This document shows, piece by piece, positions 45,368 to 57,600 of a stretch of DNA of 64,000 bases (positions are counted from its first letter, which is position 1; each line of letters begins with the position of its first letter). The notes beneath the pieces are model-generated. The model was not told the DNA's origin, did not search any database, and saw only the letters and a list, made by a program, of their open reading frames with translations. Location of the stretch: assembly GCA_951640195.1 (NCBI GenBank), contig OX621171.1:496001-560000 (forward strand), in the 5' to 3' direction. This stretch comes from Porpolomopsis calyptriformis. Its lineage: Eukaryota; Basidiomycota; Agaricomycetes; Agaricales; Hygrophoraceae. A program made the position numbers and the translations under genes.

Positions 45368-46762
45368 ATGGCAGATCTCGATTTTATTCTCAACGATACC
45401 CATAGATGGCAGGATGACATATCAGAGGTTCAACCAAGCAGCTGGCTGTGTCTATTTGAATTGGAGAATTCAAAGAACTACCTGTTCAAACCGATGGGTT
45501 CCAACACAAAGATACGCTGGAAGTATTTTCCATTGGAATTCATTGCCTTTAATATCATCATGAATCAGTCTCGCCACTTTTCCTTGCCATTCATGCTGTG
45601 ACAACAGGTTGCATTTCTTGATCTTCAATATTGGGCTAGCCTGGTTTCTGGAGATAAATCCATGTCGTGCTATTTAGAGCTGCTAAGGGATGACCTCCTT
45701 GAAGAATTCTTCGCAATGGAACCCCCTTCCAGCTTTAATGAACAACCTTGGAGTACCCGGCCTTGGGCTGTTCGAACGATGCACTCCTTTGGCCACTCGA
45801 AGCCTGACTGTGACGCTTATCTCACCACATGCAGAGAACAGGGCTGGGAGAGTTATATGCATGGCGACCCATTGGAATATCGTACATGATGAATGGCTCC
45901 CAAAGTCCTGATGGTTTATACTACGTTCTATAATAGGATGGACAGATATTTTCAACAAATATAAAAACAAAATACCTGGATGAATTCAGGTCATCAAATT
46001 ATAGACAGCCTTGCAAGCGCACTGAACAAAGCGAGGGAACATATCTCTGTGGGCCCTTCAAATGTTTTACTCTCTGCAGCCGACCTTCTCGACAAAGGCG
46101 ACACCTGTTTGGCACAACAAGCTGGTGTGTGAATGGGATCCATCGCTCTCATGCTACATCAGATATCCTGACTAAACGATCAGCCACAGTCAAGATCCCT
46201 GAGTTCGATATAAGTATCGAACCAACACATGTGGATAAATCACCATTGGATGTCGTATCGGCACATTCTACCTCAAAAGCTGGTACGTGAATGGGATCTA
46301 TGGGTCTCATGCCACACCAGGTATCAAATATCTAGACTGATGATGATGATCGGCCACAGAGGAGATTTCTTCTTCATTCGCAGGCGAAATCGAACAGAGG
46401 CTTAGGGCTCCATTGCCAACATGCATTGTGCAGCCAAACAAGTTAGTTCATTCAGCCGCTCGATAACTTAGCATCCTTTGACTACTGTATAGCAGACAAT
46501 CATCTACACGTGTGGCCATGGTACGAACCTTGGAACCTCCAAGTAGGCAGGCTACTCAATGTGAATTTATTTATTGCGTATTGATTTATTAACTTATTCT
46601 TATTCTTATTTCTCTCCCACTTCAACAGCACAGGTTGAACGAGGGAAAAACTACAAACAAAACAAGTGGAAGCGGAATAAAAAGAAGAAAATGAAGGCAG
46701 CTCTATTACGAGAGACAGAGGCTGAGTTAGCTGTGCGCAACCCACCCAGCCAACCGACGTGA
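45368..46762 (+). pseudogene. WAVR/FGHS-motif protein 1, one premature stop
   Basis: The first exon starts MADLDFILNDTHRW at 45368 and is continuous to 45889 except for one TGA at 45599-45601. Alignment with the paralogue at 51453 shows no gap there (LPFML-x-QQVAFLDLQYWA against LPLSTTLQIALLDLEYWA), so the stop is a substitution, probably CGA to TGA. The domain ends with PWAVRTMHSFGHS and a GWESYMHGDPLEYR segment. Later exons (SLASALNKAREHISVGP; DLLDKGDTCLAQQ; FAGEIEQRLRAPLP; KRNKKKKMKAALLRE) make a charged tail ending at 46762. No known domain. Two more copies lie at 49815 and 51453, so it is a small family of this element. Confidence 0.5.
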
Positions 46763-47135
46763 CCCAACCATTCAACCACACGGGTGAACTGAGGGAGATA
46801 ATAGCTTCAAGGGTGTAGCGCATCTGCTGGGCCAAACACTAACCGCAAGTACAACGTGGGGCTCTATCTCCCTAAGGGATAGGGAGTCTAGAAGCTGCCA
46901 CCTTTCTGTATATGTAAATAAAGCAGATTGTGTTTGGCATATCTACTAGGTTACATGAGGTTGTAATTGGTTTCATCGCAGGCAAGGTAATGTATGTATT
47001 CATGTATGTTTTTTTTTTTTTTTTCACGTGAGACATGAGCATCAAAGTCCAACTCAATTGTATCGATTGTAAGACTGTAACAAAGTACAGGCATATGATA
47101 GCAGCACATCAATAGATAATGAATAGAAACTGTCC
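46763..47135. other. Spacer with an 18 T run
   Basis: A T18 tract (47008-47024) abuts CACGTGAGAC. It may be the poly(A) of a minus-strand retroelement, but no LINE coding sequence is visible. No gene seen. Confidence 0.4.
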
Positions 47136-49815
47136 CTATGGCGGTGGAAGAAAAAGTTCGGTGGATAAACATTTTTCTTCACTGAGCGCCATCCAATGCT
47201 CTCCACTGACGAGTACTTCTGACTCCATAGCTGTCAGGCTGATTCCTGCCCTTTCTAGTATCGCCTTGATCTGTTTCTGGGCCTCGTTGATTTCTCCTTC
47301 TTCCTCCTGAAAAAGGACATCCCACTCGGTCATTGGAAGGTCTGGCCTTTTCTGCTCACCCGGCAAAAGGTACTCATTCGATTTGAGAATCATTCTGGCC
47401 AGCGCCAAGAATGGCCATCGATATATTTCTGGAAAGCTAGCTTTTAAACAAAAATGAGGGGATATCATTCATTCACGTGCTCACTTCGACTTTTGGCGAC
47501 ATGTGGAAGTGCTAAAACCATGCGAGAAAGCAACCTTGAGACGTGGTGATTTGCATTTGTTGAAAAATGACCATGCATATGGTCGAAGTCCTGCGATTGT
47601 TCAGTGAGGTGAAGCGTCTCATAGGTATAAAAGTGACCTCCCGAACAATAGCTTGGCGTGGGGGTGTATACAGCATGCCAAATGCCAGGAGGCATAATTC
47701 TGACACATAGAATCAATATATGAGCATGAGTAATCAATTTTTAGAGTGTTAATAATATAAAAACTTACAGAATCTCCCCTGCAGAAAGAAACGTCATGAA
47801 AATCTGAGCATGTTGATTCAGTTGGTGTAGTTGACTGAAGCAAATATCCTTGTGCAGGCTGCACAACTTGTTCCGGGAGTTGTGACTTTTTGTGTATCTA
47901 GGTCAAATAATGGCCCAAATTTTTATCCCGGCATGCGCATAGATCCAGGTACACAAGCCGTTAGCATCCTTGTGGGGGAATGTTACGAAGCCAGCATGTG
48001 TCAGCAGGTTCCACTGCATCATTTGCCAGGTGCACATCCGAATAACCTGTGGCCCTGGAAGGACTAGTTCTTGTCGAGTATTTGGCATCTTGTGATGCTT
48101 CGACTTGTCCTTTGGAGGGTGCTTCCAAAACTTCGCGAATGATTCATGTTTTGTGAGCTGGAATGCGAGTGCTTCGTCACTTATTCGACTGTTAAGGTTA
48201 CTTGTTGAAATAAGCCAATGTACAAGCTCTCAGCACTCTTACCATATAATAGAGGGGGCGGCATTTCTCAGTGAAGGGGCATCCAGGATATTTCCACAGA
48301 TGTCTACACCCTCAGATGCCTTGATAAACTCCCCCAGGGAAGAGTGGCTGTGGATGATGCCATCTGACTCCTTCTTGGACCTACCGACTGCACGCAATCT
48401 TGCGTCTATACAATATTAAACCACAGTAATCGTAGAGATGGATTTTACGTACCATGCCACTGAACTGGCTGGCTTAATGGACCCCTTGCTGCCTCGATCT
48501 CCTCCTTACAAAACGTCTCCGGACCTTCAAGATGTTGACCCTGTAATATAATGCATCGCTGATTAGCGAGATGGAGTCGCACGGCTTCATCGATGGCATG
48601 AAGTGGTTGGGAAGGTTCTCTTGGTGGGATAACGACATAGTTAGTTTCATCCAAGTCCCAGTTGTTTATCGAATGGGTTGCAGATGAACCATCAGGTGAT
48701 TTGGCAAGCACCTCAACTAATTTAGCATCCTTAACAAAGCTTCAGTTAGCTGATCAAGAACGAGCACAAAATGATGGACGGACTGGATTTTGATGGCCTG
48801 GAACGTGAACCCATGGAAGTACGGTTTGCGACCCATTGGCCCATTGAATCGAGGATGCGTCCTGGGGAAAGTTCACTCCCCTCAACGAAGTAAAGTAGTC
48901 GTGCTTATTCTGGGTGAGGGGTGCTGATGTTATGCATTATCTTCTTCTTCATAAGGATGATGCGATGCGAATAACTTCACATACCAGATATCGTAGCTGG
49001 TTGATGTTTTTTTCGACTCGTGGGTTCTTCATCATCGGACAAAGATCGTTTTTGGGGAAGACTAGCAGCGCTCACTCCTTGGCCCAGTTCATTGGGATGG
49101 TTGATGAATCCGATCGCAATAAGATATTGCAGCGAGTCAGATTTCTCTTGAGCGGCATCGCTTGAAGTGCCAGCCGTCGCTGGAGAGTCTGACCAAGTGT
49201 CGGTCGCAAGTATCTCGTTCCCAAATGACACGACCCTGGATATGTGACTCTTCCAATCTTCAGTGAGCGATTTAATATCAGCTGTTGCACCCAATATTGA
49301 TAAGATTACTCACCATATTGAGTCGGATCGTCATCTTCATAAGGCAGACGGTTCTCGTTTTTGCAATGATCGGCATAGAGTTGGCGACCTGTTTGAGAGT
49401 GTCCAAATGAATGGTAGACTCTGACGGCCCATTGCTTCACCGTCTTCAATCGCAATGATGCTTGAGTGAGCAGTTTACGATCCTCAAACCACAACTCATG
49501 CTGCACGGCCAAACAGAGGTTCTGGAGGTACTGTTTGATTCGTCCTGCATGTCGTACCTGGTTCTCTGCTTCAAGGCAGCTGTGGCAATGACTCAGGTCA
49601 AGGAAAGCAAGGATAGAGTGGTAATGGATGTGTATTTCGCGAGATCGCAGTGAGTTGTTGTGGTAGAAAAAGAGCTTGAATGTTGTTTGGGTTGATAATT
49701 CTGAGAAGCGCCAGAAATTGGACGGTTTATTCAAGAGGGTGGATGTCTTGGCTGGCCATAAAGCCTCATCATCAAATAGCTCTCCTTCTTTGTTGGCTAT
49801 CGGTTGGGTGGCCAT
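47136..49815 (-). CDS. JmjC protein with N-terminal WAVR/FGHS domain
   Basis: Minus strand from MATQPIANKEG (49815) to 47136. The N-terminal exon has the family motif KQWAVRVYHSFGHS and DDDPTQY. Splicing (GTGAGT...CAACAG) leads to ADIKSLTEDWKSHISRV and a basic segment, then an exon FPQDASSIQWANGSQTVLPW joined to EVLAKSPDGSSA, NYVVIPPREPSQPLHAIDEA, HDARLRAVGRSKKESDG and LAFQLTKHESFAKFWKHPP. The JmjC core has THAGFVTFPHKDANGLCTWI (HxD near 47973) and MPPGIWHAVYTPTPS (distal His near 47674), then GGHFYTYETLHLTE. A C-terminal helical exon ends at 47136. JmjC enzymes are Fe(II)/2OG demethylases or hydroxylases. No stop is needed within exons, so the gene may be functional. The fusion to the small-domain family is the notable point. 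Confidence 0.65.
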
Positions 49816-49839
49816 GATAATGAACGTATGTGTGGGGGT

Positions 49840-49845
49840 CACGTG
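49840..49845. promoter_or_regulatory. CACGTG E-box upstream of the JmjC gene at 49815
   Basis: GTCACGTGGG lies 25 bp before the minus-strand ATG. An in-frame ATG at 49842 overlaps the box, which favours the downstream start. Confidence 0.35.
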
Positions 49846-50641
49846 GGTATTTATTCGATTAAAGAGTTTGAAAGCTACAAAGACGATATGATTCTATCCA
49901 GGACTTGGATTAGATCATGTGCTATAAATGAATGCCATATTCTCAAGTTTGAGGGTGACAAAGAAGCCCTGACGTTTTCTTTGCCATTTGATTCATTCCA
50001 CTACTCCTTCATCTGGTTGAAGGAGTTATAAATATTACGGTGAAAACCATCATCCTCATTATAATTTATTGAAGTGAAGGATACAGATTGTGGAGGTGTG
50101 AGGTATACCGCTGAGGAAAGGTGGCTACAATGATCTGTAAGTCCCATGGTAACTTGCAGCTGCTGTTCGCATGTAAAAAAACAAAAAACATCAAGAAACT
50201 TTCATTATCATCTTCGTCTTCATCTTCATCTTCATCTTCCTTTCGAATCGTGGAGGAATGGTAACACTGTTATCGGAGAATTGAGGCTGCCCCCCCTCTA
50301 TCTCAGCTTGGATCTTGGATCAGTATCAGCTTGGTAAATTCATCTGAATGAAATGCACCATGGGATCCCACTGGCTGATCATTATCAGCTGAAAGATTCA
50401 TTGCTAGCTGTGAAATACTAAATGATCACAATGAGTGAATGTGAACCATGTGTGTCTTACAGACCTACCCAAGATCAGCCTCATGGGTAGGTGATGATGT
50501 ATTTACACCGTATCCATGGGAATCTGGGTTGATATTCTTCTCCTGAACATCGTTAGCCCACTGTTGGGCTGTATTTTCATTGATGCCAGTAGCAAAGAGA
50601 AGCATATAGCATTAGAGCATCCCTAAGCCAAGATGTTGATT
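49846..50641. other. No confident gene
   Basis: Contains a (TCATCT)n stretch near 50210-50240 and possible terminal exons of the next minus-strand gene. The short frames have no recognisable motif. Confidence 0.4.
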
Positions 50642-51453
50642 TCATTTACTCTCACCGTTAACTCCAAGGAACAAAGCAAGCGCACAGGTCACAGAGTGCC
50701 CTCTGTCAAACCGGGGAGGTTTCGTGTGTGATTCTAGCTGCTGGAGACATAGCTGGAACCCCCTGCTTAGCCAGTTTGTATGGGTTTCGAATAAAGTATG
50801 CCATTCTATGTAGTTTGAATTGGAAAGCATGATGAGATAAGGGAAGCTTGTGTATGCAGAAGCTGCCTCTTACGGTATAAGGTTGGGTCTTCATAGGTGT
50901 ATGGAGTCCACCCATTTGCCTTGCATTTCTGAAGGTACTCCCGTCTGCCGAAGAAAGAGTGGCCAAAAAAGTGATTCATTCTAACTGCCCACGGTATTGT
51001 CGTTTTAGGTTGGAAGCTAGAGCCAAAGCTGCCATGGTTTTGTGATAACTCAACCCAGAGATCAGACCTGAGCCTTTCCAGGTAACATGTGATACGATTT
51101 GCACTGGGATGAGGGTTAGCAACATTCGCCCAGTATTCAAGGTCAAGAAGAGCGATCTGAAGTGTGGTCGATAGAGGGAGAGTGTAGTGTCGATGTTTGT
51201 TTCTGCTTTTGCAAAAAGCATGTAAAATGATCTGCTTTTGCTGGTTCAATTTGAGGGTCAAGTCAGGTTGTGTGAAAGGGTGGCTGATTTCCTCAAAGAG
51301 CCAGATGGTGTCGCTTGGTGGAACAGGAGAGCGATCGTTCGACCACCGATTATTATCCGCATCCAAGCATCGAGAAGAACACATCATTTGGTTCCAAGGG
51401 TAGTTACATTTGGGGGTGGGTGGATAACTGCATGAAAACAAGATAATCAGCAT
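50642..51453 (-). CDS. WAVR/FGHS-motif protein 3
   Basis: Minus strand. The main exon (51453 to about 50865) encodes DTIWLFEEISHPFTQPDL, then RHYTLPLSTTLQIALLDL and EYWANVANP, CYLERLRSDLWVELSQ, PWAVRMNHFFGHS and NGWTPYTYEDPTLY. A GTAAGAGG donor then joins a short exon (AYFIRNPYKLAKQGVPAM), and the gene ends soon after. Start codons at 51453 and 51387 (MMCSSRCLDA) are both possible. The domain is closest to the copy at 45368 and is found alone here. Its histidines and arginine are invariant in all three copies, which suggests a binding or catalytic site, but no function is known to me. Confidence 0.6.
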
Positions 51454-51921
51454 AAAATTTATCTAGATGTGGTGAAAAAATAAGCATTCATTCAATCGCA
51501 TGCATATAGCCATTGTGGTGCTGGAAGTAGTTTCGTGTGTGAGTCACAGCTCTTGATCACTACTTAGGCTCCTCACACATCACTTCATAGCACATCACTT
51601 CATAAGTACATAACAGCTAGTTGATATTCACGCATACACAGACAAGATAGCTGGGAGTTAATCAATACAGTATCAAAGCAACTTGATATGTTATGCGTGA
51701 CATCACATTTGCATACCAAAATGGGATGGGAGTGGCGCATGTGAACTTGCTAATTTACACCTGCACACAGCTCAACATGTCTACACAGGTTTAGCACAAA
51801 TCGTATGTAGTAGACTTATATAGTAACTAGCTTGGAATGCAGCAATACAAGTTGATTAATATTTGTGGAAAGTTTGATGCGACATGCATGCAGCGTAATA
51901 GATGCTAATTCAGTAATTTTA
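51454..51921. other. No gene seen
   Basis: Short direct repeats only (for example CACATCACTTCATA twice near 51580). Likely 3' region of SIR2 and 5' region of the gene at 51453. Confidence 0.45.
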
Positions 51922-53072
51922 TCAAGACCATAACCTCCATGATGGTCTGTAGTTAAGCTTTCTGTCTCCATAGAGAACCTGAACCTGAGTGTGGTTGCTT
52001 TCGAGCATTTCACCTGACGCAATCATCTCCTCCATCCTTTTCAATGCCAACCGTGCAAACTCTTCACAGTCCATGTCTATCCAAGCGTCAAATATACCAG
52101 CCCACGTAGCTGTGTTTGTAAAGGTATTATTGAGATATATAACTTGAGGTGATGCTTGTAAACTGGATTTGGGGGAATTTTTTGCTAAGATTCTAGCGGA
52201 CTGCTTGATAAAGTCAGTAGTACCCTTCACTTTCAAGCTAGTGCCAACCACAAGGAGAAGATCTAGTTGGCGACTGGGGGTGGTAGTTAACCCAAGATCA
52301 TTTTGCTGCACGTTTGCTATTTCTTCTCCTCGAGGATGTGGTTCTCCGTAAAGAATGATATTGGGTTGGAGTCGAGGCACAGTCATTCTGCGTTTGCCCT
52401 GCTCTACCCTCTTTTCCATATTGATTTGACATTCAGTGCATTCTGGTAGTTGGCCCTCTTTCAAAGAGGGGTAGTATGGTTCGAGGATAAAAATGGAGGA
52501 GCAGCCAGGGCATCGTAGTTCCTCTAGGGATCCATGCAATGGAATGCATCAGGCTGGTCCATCACTGGGGTGAATTTCTGAGGACATATGTAACCCAGCC
52601 TTGAGCTCCAAACCATCGATATTTTGAGTGTAAACACGGAGTAACACTCCTTGGAGGTCTAGAGCACGAAGGAAATGGTGGAAGGCAGTGGGTTGTGCGA
52701 TCGCCGCTTTCTCAGCAAGGGTGGCAATGAGCTGACAATGCAGTGATTGTTGCTTTTGGGTCTAGAACATTAACTTGGTCAACTAATCCTCACTTGAACA
52801 TATATTTCTCACTACGAGGGATGAGCTAGTAAGCAGATCAGTCAGGTTGACTCCGGTAAATCCAGATAGTGCGTTGCCAGTATATAAGCCATCTGGTCCT
52901 CTAAAACATGGAATACCTGCAGCCACGGATATTCCTGCTCCTAGAGAGTAGGTAAGTATTTGAATGAAACATGATGATGGGTCGATTGACCACAGAGCAC
53001 GACGATTCTCTTTGCTTTCAGTATTCCATCCATTAGATCTGTTGCACTTTGTTTTATAGTGGAGGGGAACAT
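51922..53072 (-). pseudogene. SIR2 (sirtuin) deacetylase with one premature stop
   Basis: Minus strand, start ATG at 53070-53072 (MFPSTIKQSATDLM). Three exons give the full sirtuin core. ILKAKRIVVLCGAGIS is spliced into AAGIPCFRGPDGLY (NAD loop), then FHHFLRALDLQGVL, the TQNIDGLELKAGL motif, LHGSLEELRCPGCS with the first zinc CxxC, CTECQ with the second, PNIILYGEPHP and LDLLLVVGTSLKVKG. Sirtuins use NAD to deacylate histones and other proteins. One TGA at 52549-52551 lies just before the catalytic LHG histidine (DGPA-x-CIPLHGS), probably from CGA. Everything else is intact. It is either a recent pseudogene or the base is wrong. The stop position would remove the active site. Confidence 0.8.
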
Positions 53073-53144
53073 AATAGCTGAGTTTTTAGTAGTAACACGG
53101 TGAAGGATAGTAGGTATTAGATAAGCTAGAAGAATGGTAAGGTA

Positions 53145-54511
53145 TCAAATAAGCAAATCTGAGCTACACCGAGGGCAAGTATAGTATGTTTGGTCTGTAA
53201 CGACTAATGGCTCATAAGAGTCTGTGTTATCTATGCCGAATTCTGCCTCAAGCCAGTTTTCCCAGTCAGTGTCTATCATATTTAACTGAGACTCCTCAAT
53301 GAGGTGAGCAGCTATCCATCCAGAGGCTTGGACGACACTGCGTTCCTGTGAAGAAAGCAACTTTCTAGCCTTGTTCACGATCCTAATATTTCTGGCTGTA
53401 AAATAAGTGAGACCTCCCCTAGCTGTGGGTTGGAAAGCAACTTGAAGTATAATTTTTGGGGTGTCGGCAAACTTCTCTATAGCATAGAGATTGTTAAGAT
53501 ACTGCTGCTGGGTAATGTTGGCAGGGGTTCCTAGGCAAGTAAGATGGGACCATCTTTTGCAGGACCAGCAGTAGCGTTGTTCCTCTGTATCGGGGGACCA
53601 AAGTGAATAACAGTGAGTTGCGCCACATATTTCTGGCTCGCCCTGCCACCCAATAGATTACTACAGGGTATATGTTTAGTTCAATGAATGCACCTTCAAT
53701 GCCTGCCTATGCGCATCCCAGAAGTATCTAATAGAAATTTTAGTATAATAGATGGGTTGGTATTATCGTCAAGCTTACCGCATGTAATACGCGGTTACTG
53801 GAGGTTGATCTTCGATCTGATTTTTAATAATAACAATGTCGATTGTATCTACAGTTTAATTTTCAGTTCAGTTCAGTTCATTCTTTTATATCTGCTTCTC
53901 GATATAATAACCCTCACCTTCCAAGGCTTGCGCATCAATGATATCTGTAGAATCAGAGCCACACAGCTCTTGCTTTCCAAATGTGTTTATATACCTGTCA
54001 AGAGTAAGAAGAACATAGAGTGACAGGAGAAGGAGTAGGTTTTGAGATGCAACCTTTTAGTATCAGCCTTAACATCACTTCTCTCCAACAACTGCTTGGC
54101 TGTATACATCCATGAAACCTTAGCAAGATACTTGTTCTAAAGCACATTGTCAACATTGGGTAGGGTAGCTTGAGCAGGTGTATCACCTTAGTAGTTTTTC
54201 TTATTTGTAGGATCAAACCTTTCCAGTAGTCATCCATTATAATATTATTTTCTTCCTTTGCATGGAGGCCAAGGTGACGGATGAGGCAGCTGTGTTTGAG
54301 GGAAATAATCAAATGACTACTATTCAAGCATTATCGATAAACACTTACAAGTCATTCTTAACGAATTTGCAAGGAGAGCCTATAAAGTTTTGATTCGGAA
54401 CAAATAGAACAAGGCATAGGTGATATCTCACCATCATTTGGATTAGGAACCTCGAGGTATTCTACAACTTTTGCAGATTTCCATTGTTTTTCCTCGGTTG
54501 TAGGTGCCATA
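53145..54511 (-). CDS. BAH-PHD-like chromatin reader
   Basis: Minus strand, start ATG at 54509-54511 (MAPTTEEKQWKSAKVVEY). Exons: an N-terminal piece, IIMDDYWKGLILQIR, then ILAKVSWMYTAKQLLERSD and NTFGKQELCGSDSTDIID, the strand pattern of a bromo-adjacent-homology (BAH) domain. TYYMR-like and YFWDAHRQALK segments follow, then a PHD-like Cys pattern (ICGATHCYSLWSP; QRYCWSCKRWSHLTCLG) and a helical C-terminus ending YTCPRCSSDLLI at 53145. BAH-PHD proteins bind nucleosomes and methylated histone tails. Exon joins are approximate and the BAH call rests on motif order only. It starts next to, and diverges from, the large gene at 54640. Confidence 0.5.
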
Positions 54512-54639
54512 ATAATAAATCTACAGACCAATGTTGATTATTCATATTATATTCCCACAGCTATATATATGTCACGTGAATGTAGATACACTTTGTCTCG
54601 ACTATTGCACAAACATAGCTCTCGATCTTAACCTCCAAT
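54512..54639. promoter_or_regulatory. Bidirectional promoter with CACGTG
   Basis: 128 bp separate two divergent ATGs (54511 minus, 54640 plus). It contains a TATA stretch (CTATATATAT, 54561-54570) and GTCACGTGAA with the E-box at 54573-54578. Shared control of the reader gene and the large gene is inferred. Confidence 0.5.
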
Positions 54640-57600
54640 ATGGCAAACCAGGCAAATGAAGGTGCAGATTATGACAGTGATATAGATAGGATCATAGCTA
54701 TGTCCTCACTAGCCAAGGTAAGCCTATCCCTAGTAGTTATGTATCTAATTCGATTCACACAATTAAATCATTACGAGGCTAATAAAACCATAATAAACCA
54801 GGAAGGGGATTCGACTTCTAGTGGTTCAGATGATAGTGATATACGTAATATCCTGAATATGCCTTGTGCAGAGAAGATGCCAATGCCAATACCGATGCTA
54901 GGAGAAAAACATATGCCTTCCAAAAAACATATATTAATCAACAAAAAGCCAGTATACTCAGTAAGTGTATATCTGTTTTCAAGGTTAAAGTGCTCACATT
55001 ATTACAGACAACGTTAATTAGCCTAAATCATCTTAACATCCAGAATTCGGATCAGCAATATATATCGATACCTCCATTGGCTCCCTTAGGTCCCCAGCCA
55101 GGTCCTTCAAGGGTCCAAAATGCAATAAGTAGAAAGGATAATGGCGCTGTATGTCTCAATTAACCTATGACAATAATAACTTACATTTATTTATTTTCCA
55201 GGTGGCAAAAGCATGGTATGTATTTTAAGAGAAATCATAAGATACTTGCGTATTAATACTGGTTAGGTTTAGTGATTATAGCTCTCCTTCAGAGCCTTCG
55301 GTGGATATTAGAAGGAACAACTCGCGATTTGAAACCAGACACCGGTGAATAAATCTATCATTCGAAATGTTAGGTTAAATACTAAACTTTTAGAAGCTCA
55401 ACAAGCCGATCATCGTCACCAGCTAGCAATAACGGATCAGATTTCATTGGATCCAGTGAAAGTGACAGCGCTCATTCTCATTTACTAGCAAAAAATGCCA
55501 TTCGATTGAATCTACCACGATCTGAGCAAGAGCTTTTTATAGGTATGTTCTTATATTATTGGTGGTGATTAGACTCATCAAGGATATTAGACACGAAGCT
55601 AGCAGATCCAAGGATATGGGCTTCAGCTTGTCAATCATTGGGATCTGCTTAGCCTGGAAACCACCTGGATCACGCGGTCATAGAAATTTACCTTTTGAAA
55701 TCATGGTATATGTCTATTCAACCCCAGATGCCATCTCAGAGATATTCCTACTATCTAGACTCAGAAATGGTGAGCAGGGTAATAAGAGAAGAAGAAGACA
55801 TCCTGTCTACCGAAATCCATAAAACTCTCCTTCTTCCACCTCACGTTGCTATCCCGAAAAAGCCTGTGTTATTTTTCCCTCCACTATCATGGCAATCTTC
55901 TGCAACCCAAAGGCTAGCTTTATTTGATTACCAGCAGGAGAAGGTTCTTGTTTTTAGCCATGGAGCTCCACTCAAAACCAATATGTACTCAGATTGGATG
56001 GAGTGGAATGGCAACTACTATTGGAGGGCTATTGCTAATGTGTTTGGGTGGATCCTGGGTAGTGAGTTGGATGAGCGAGGTCCCCAAGTAATCGAACCGA
56101 ATTGGAATACAGTGAAAATCTCGTTTCTATACAGAAGAAGCATATTCATATACATATTTCAACAGAGTGAGGCCGACACTGGTTCCTGGATGGCATCGCT
56201 TTGCCAAGAAATCTTTGATAATGGTTGGATGTATTCCACAGACATTAACCAACACCCACTTGCACCCAAATTGCAATGTGTTCATGCGATGCGAGAGAGA
56301 ATATTTCTCACTGTGCTTCAAACTGTACAAAAATCATATGACTTCTGGAACAAGACTCAGACCCTGCTTCGGTATTCCATGGAACCCAATTCTGAGGTTG
56401 TGAATGATATAAAGGCTGGGCTTTTAAAATTCAAGCGTTTCGAGGTAATAGCACTTGCGCTTGCAACTGCTCGTATGAAGTGTGAGTATTATCTCATTCC
56501 GATTACCTGTGATAATCAATCTAAAGAGGCTACCTATATTAATCAACTAGGCCATCTTCTGGATAGTCACGACAAGGATGGCAATGCCAGCAATGACGAC
56601 AACAATGACAATGATGATGACAATGACAATGACAATGATGACAACGATGATGATTCCATTGTAATCAACCTACCACCTCAGCCTTCCAGAAGGTCTCTAC
56701 CTGAAATCCAACTTCCAGAGGTTGAGCTAAATGGGAATGGGGGTGAAGAAGCATTAGCAACAAGCGTTGATGAGCGGCCTTTTGATGACTACGAATCAGC
56801 TATGTTGGTTTGCTCCGAGGATCAAGCTGATATCATTCCAAACACGTGGACCTTTGACACCAATGGAATGCTTGTATTGGGCAAGCACTGGAGTATCTGG
56901 AGGGATAGAGGCTATAGGTTGCAGGCCGATTTTTTCTCTATGTTCAATAACCAGGAACCGGTTCTCCTCAATGACCACCTTCTTCCACACTGGGATTCAA
57001 GTGATCAAGCAAGTGGATGTTTACCATCATCTCCAGTTGCATACCCATCCTCGTTATCTTCTCATTCTTCTGAGGTGCCGAATTCCCTACCAGCTATGGA
57101 CAACCCAGATGTAACTATGATGGGTGCTCAGGATATGTTGGATGAGGCGGGAGGGGTGGAAGGGACATCAGAGAGCCAGGGTGTGTTTGTAAAAGGTAAA
57201 GCACGCAACAACAAATTCATCTACTTCGACTTGGAGAAGGATAGAGTAAACCTGGACGATGAAGAAGTGTCAGTGTCGGTGGATATCGACAGTGTCATAT
57301 GGGTCACGCATAAACCACAGTTCATTGGTCCAATCAATATTCACCTTCTTCCACTGTTAGATGACAAACCTCCATTCTCTGTCAACAATCATGTCTATGT
57401 CCAGGTTCTACAACCACCTACCACTCGAAATCCTAGGCAGAGGTCTAAAAGGTATCCACTTAGTGCCTTGCCACATACCCATTTCGGGCAGATGGGTCAA
57501 GGATCAGGCCAATTTAACACCTACGTCTTCTTCCCTCGTATGATTAGGAAAGACCCAGGAACGCATAGAATGACTACTCTGATGCCAAGGGAGGTACAGG

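Noticed and set aside
47008..47030. Third LINE insertion at poly(T)
   Set aside because: No LINE coding or 3' UTR similarity next to it, and no duplication found.
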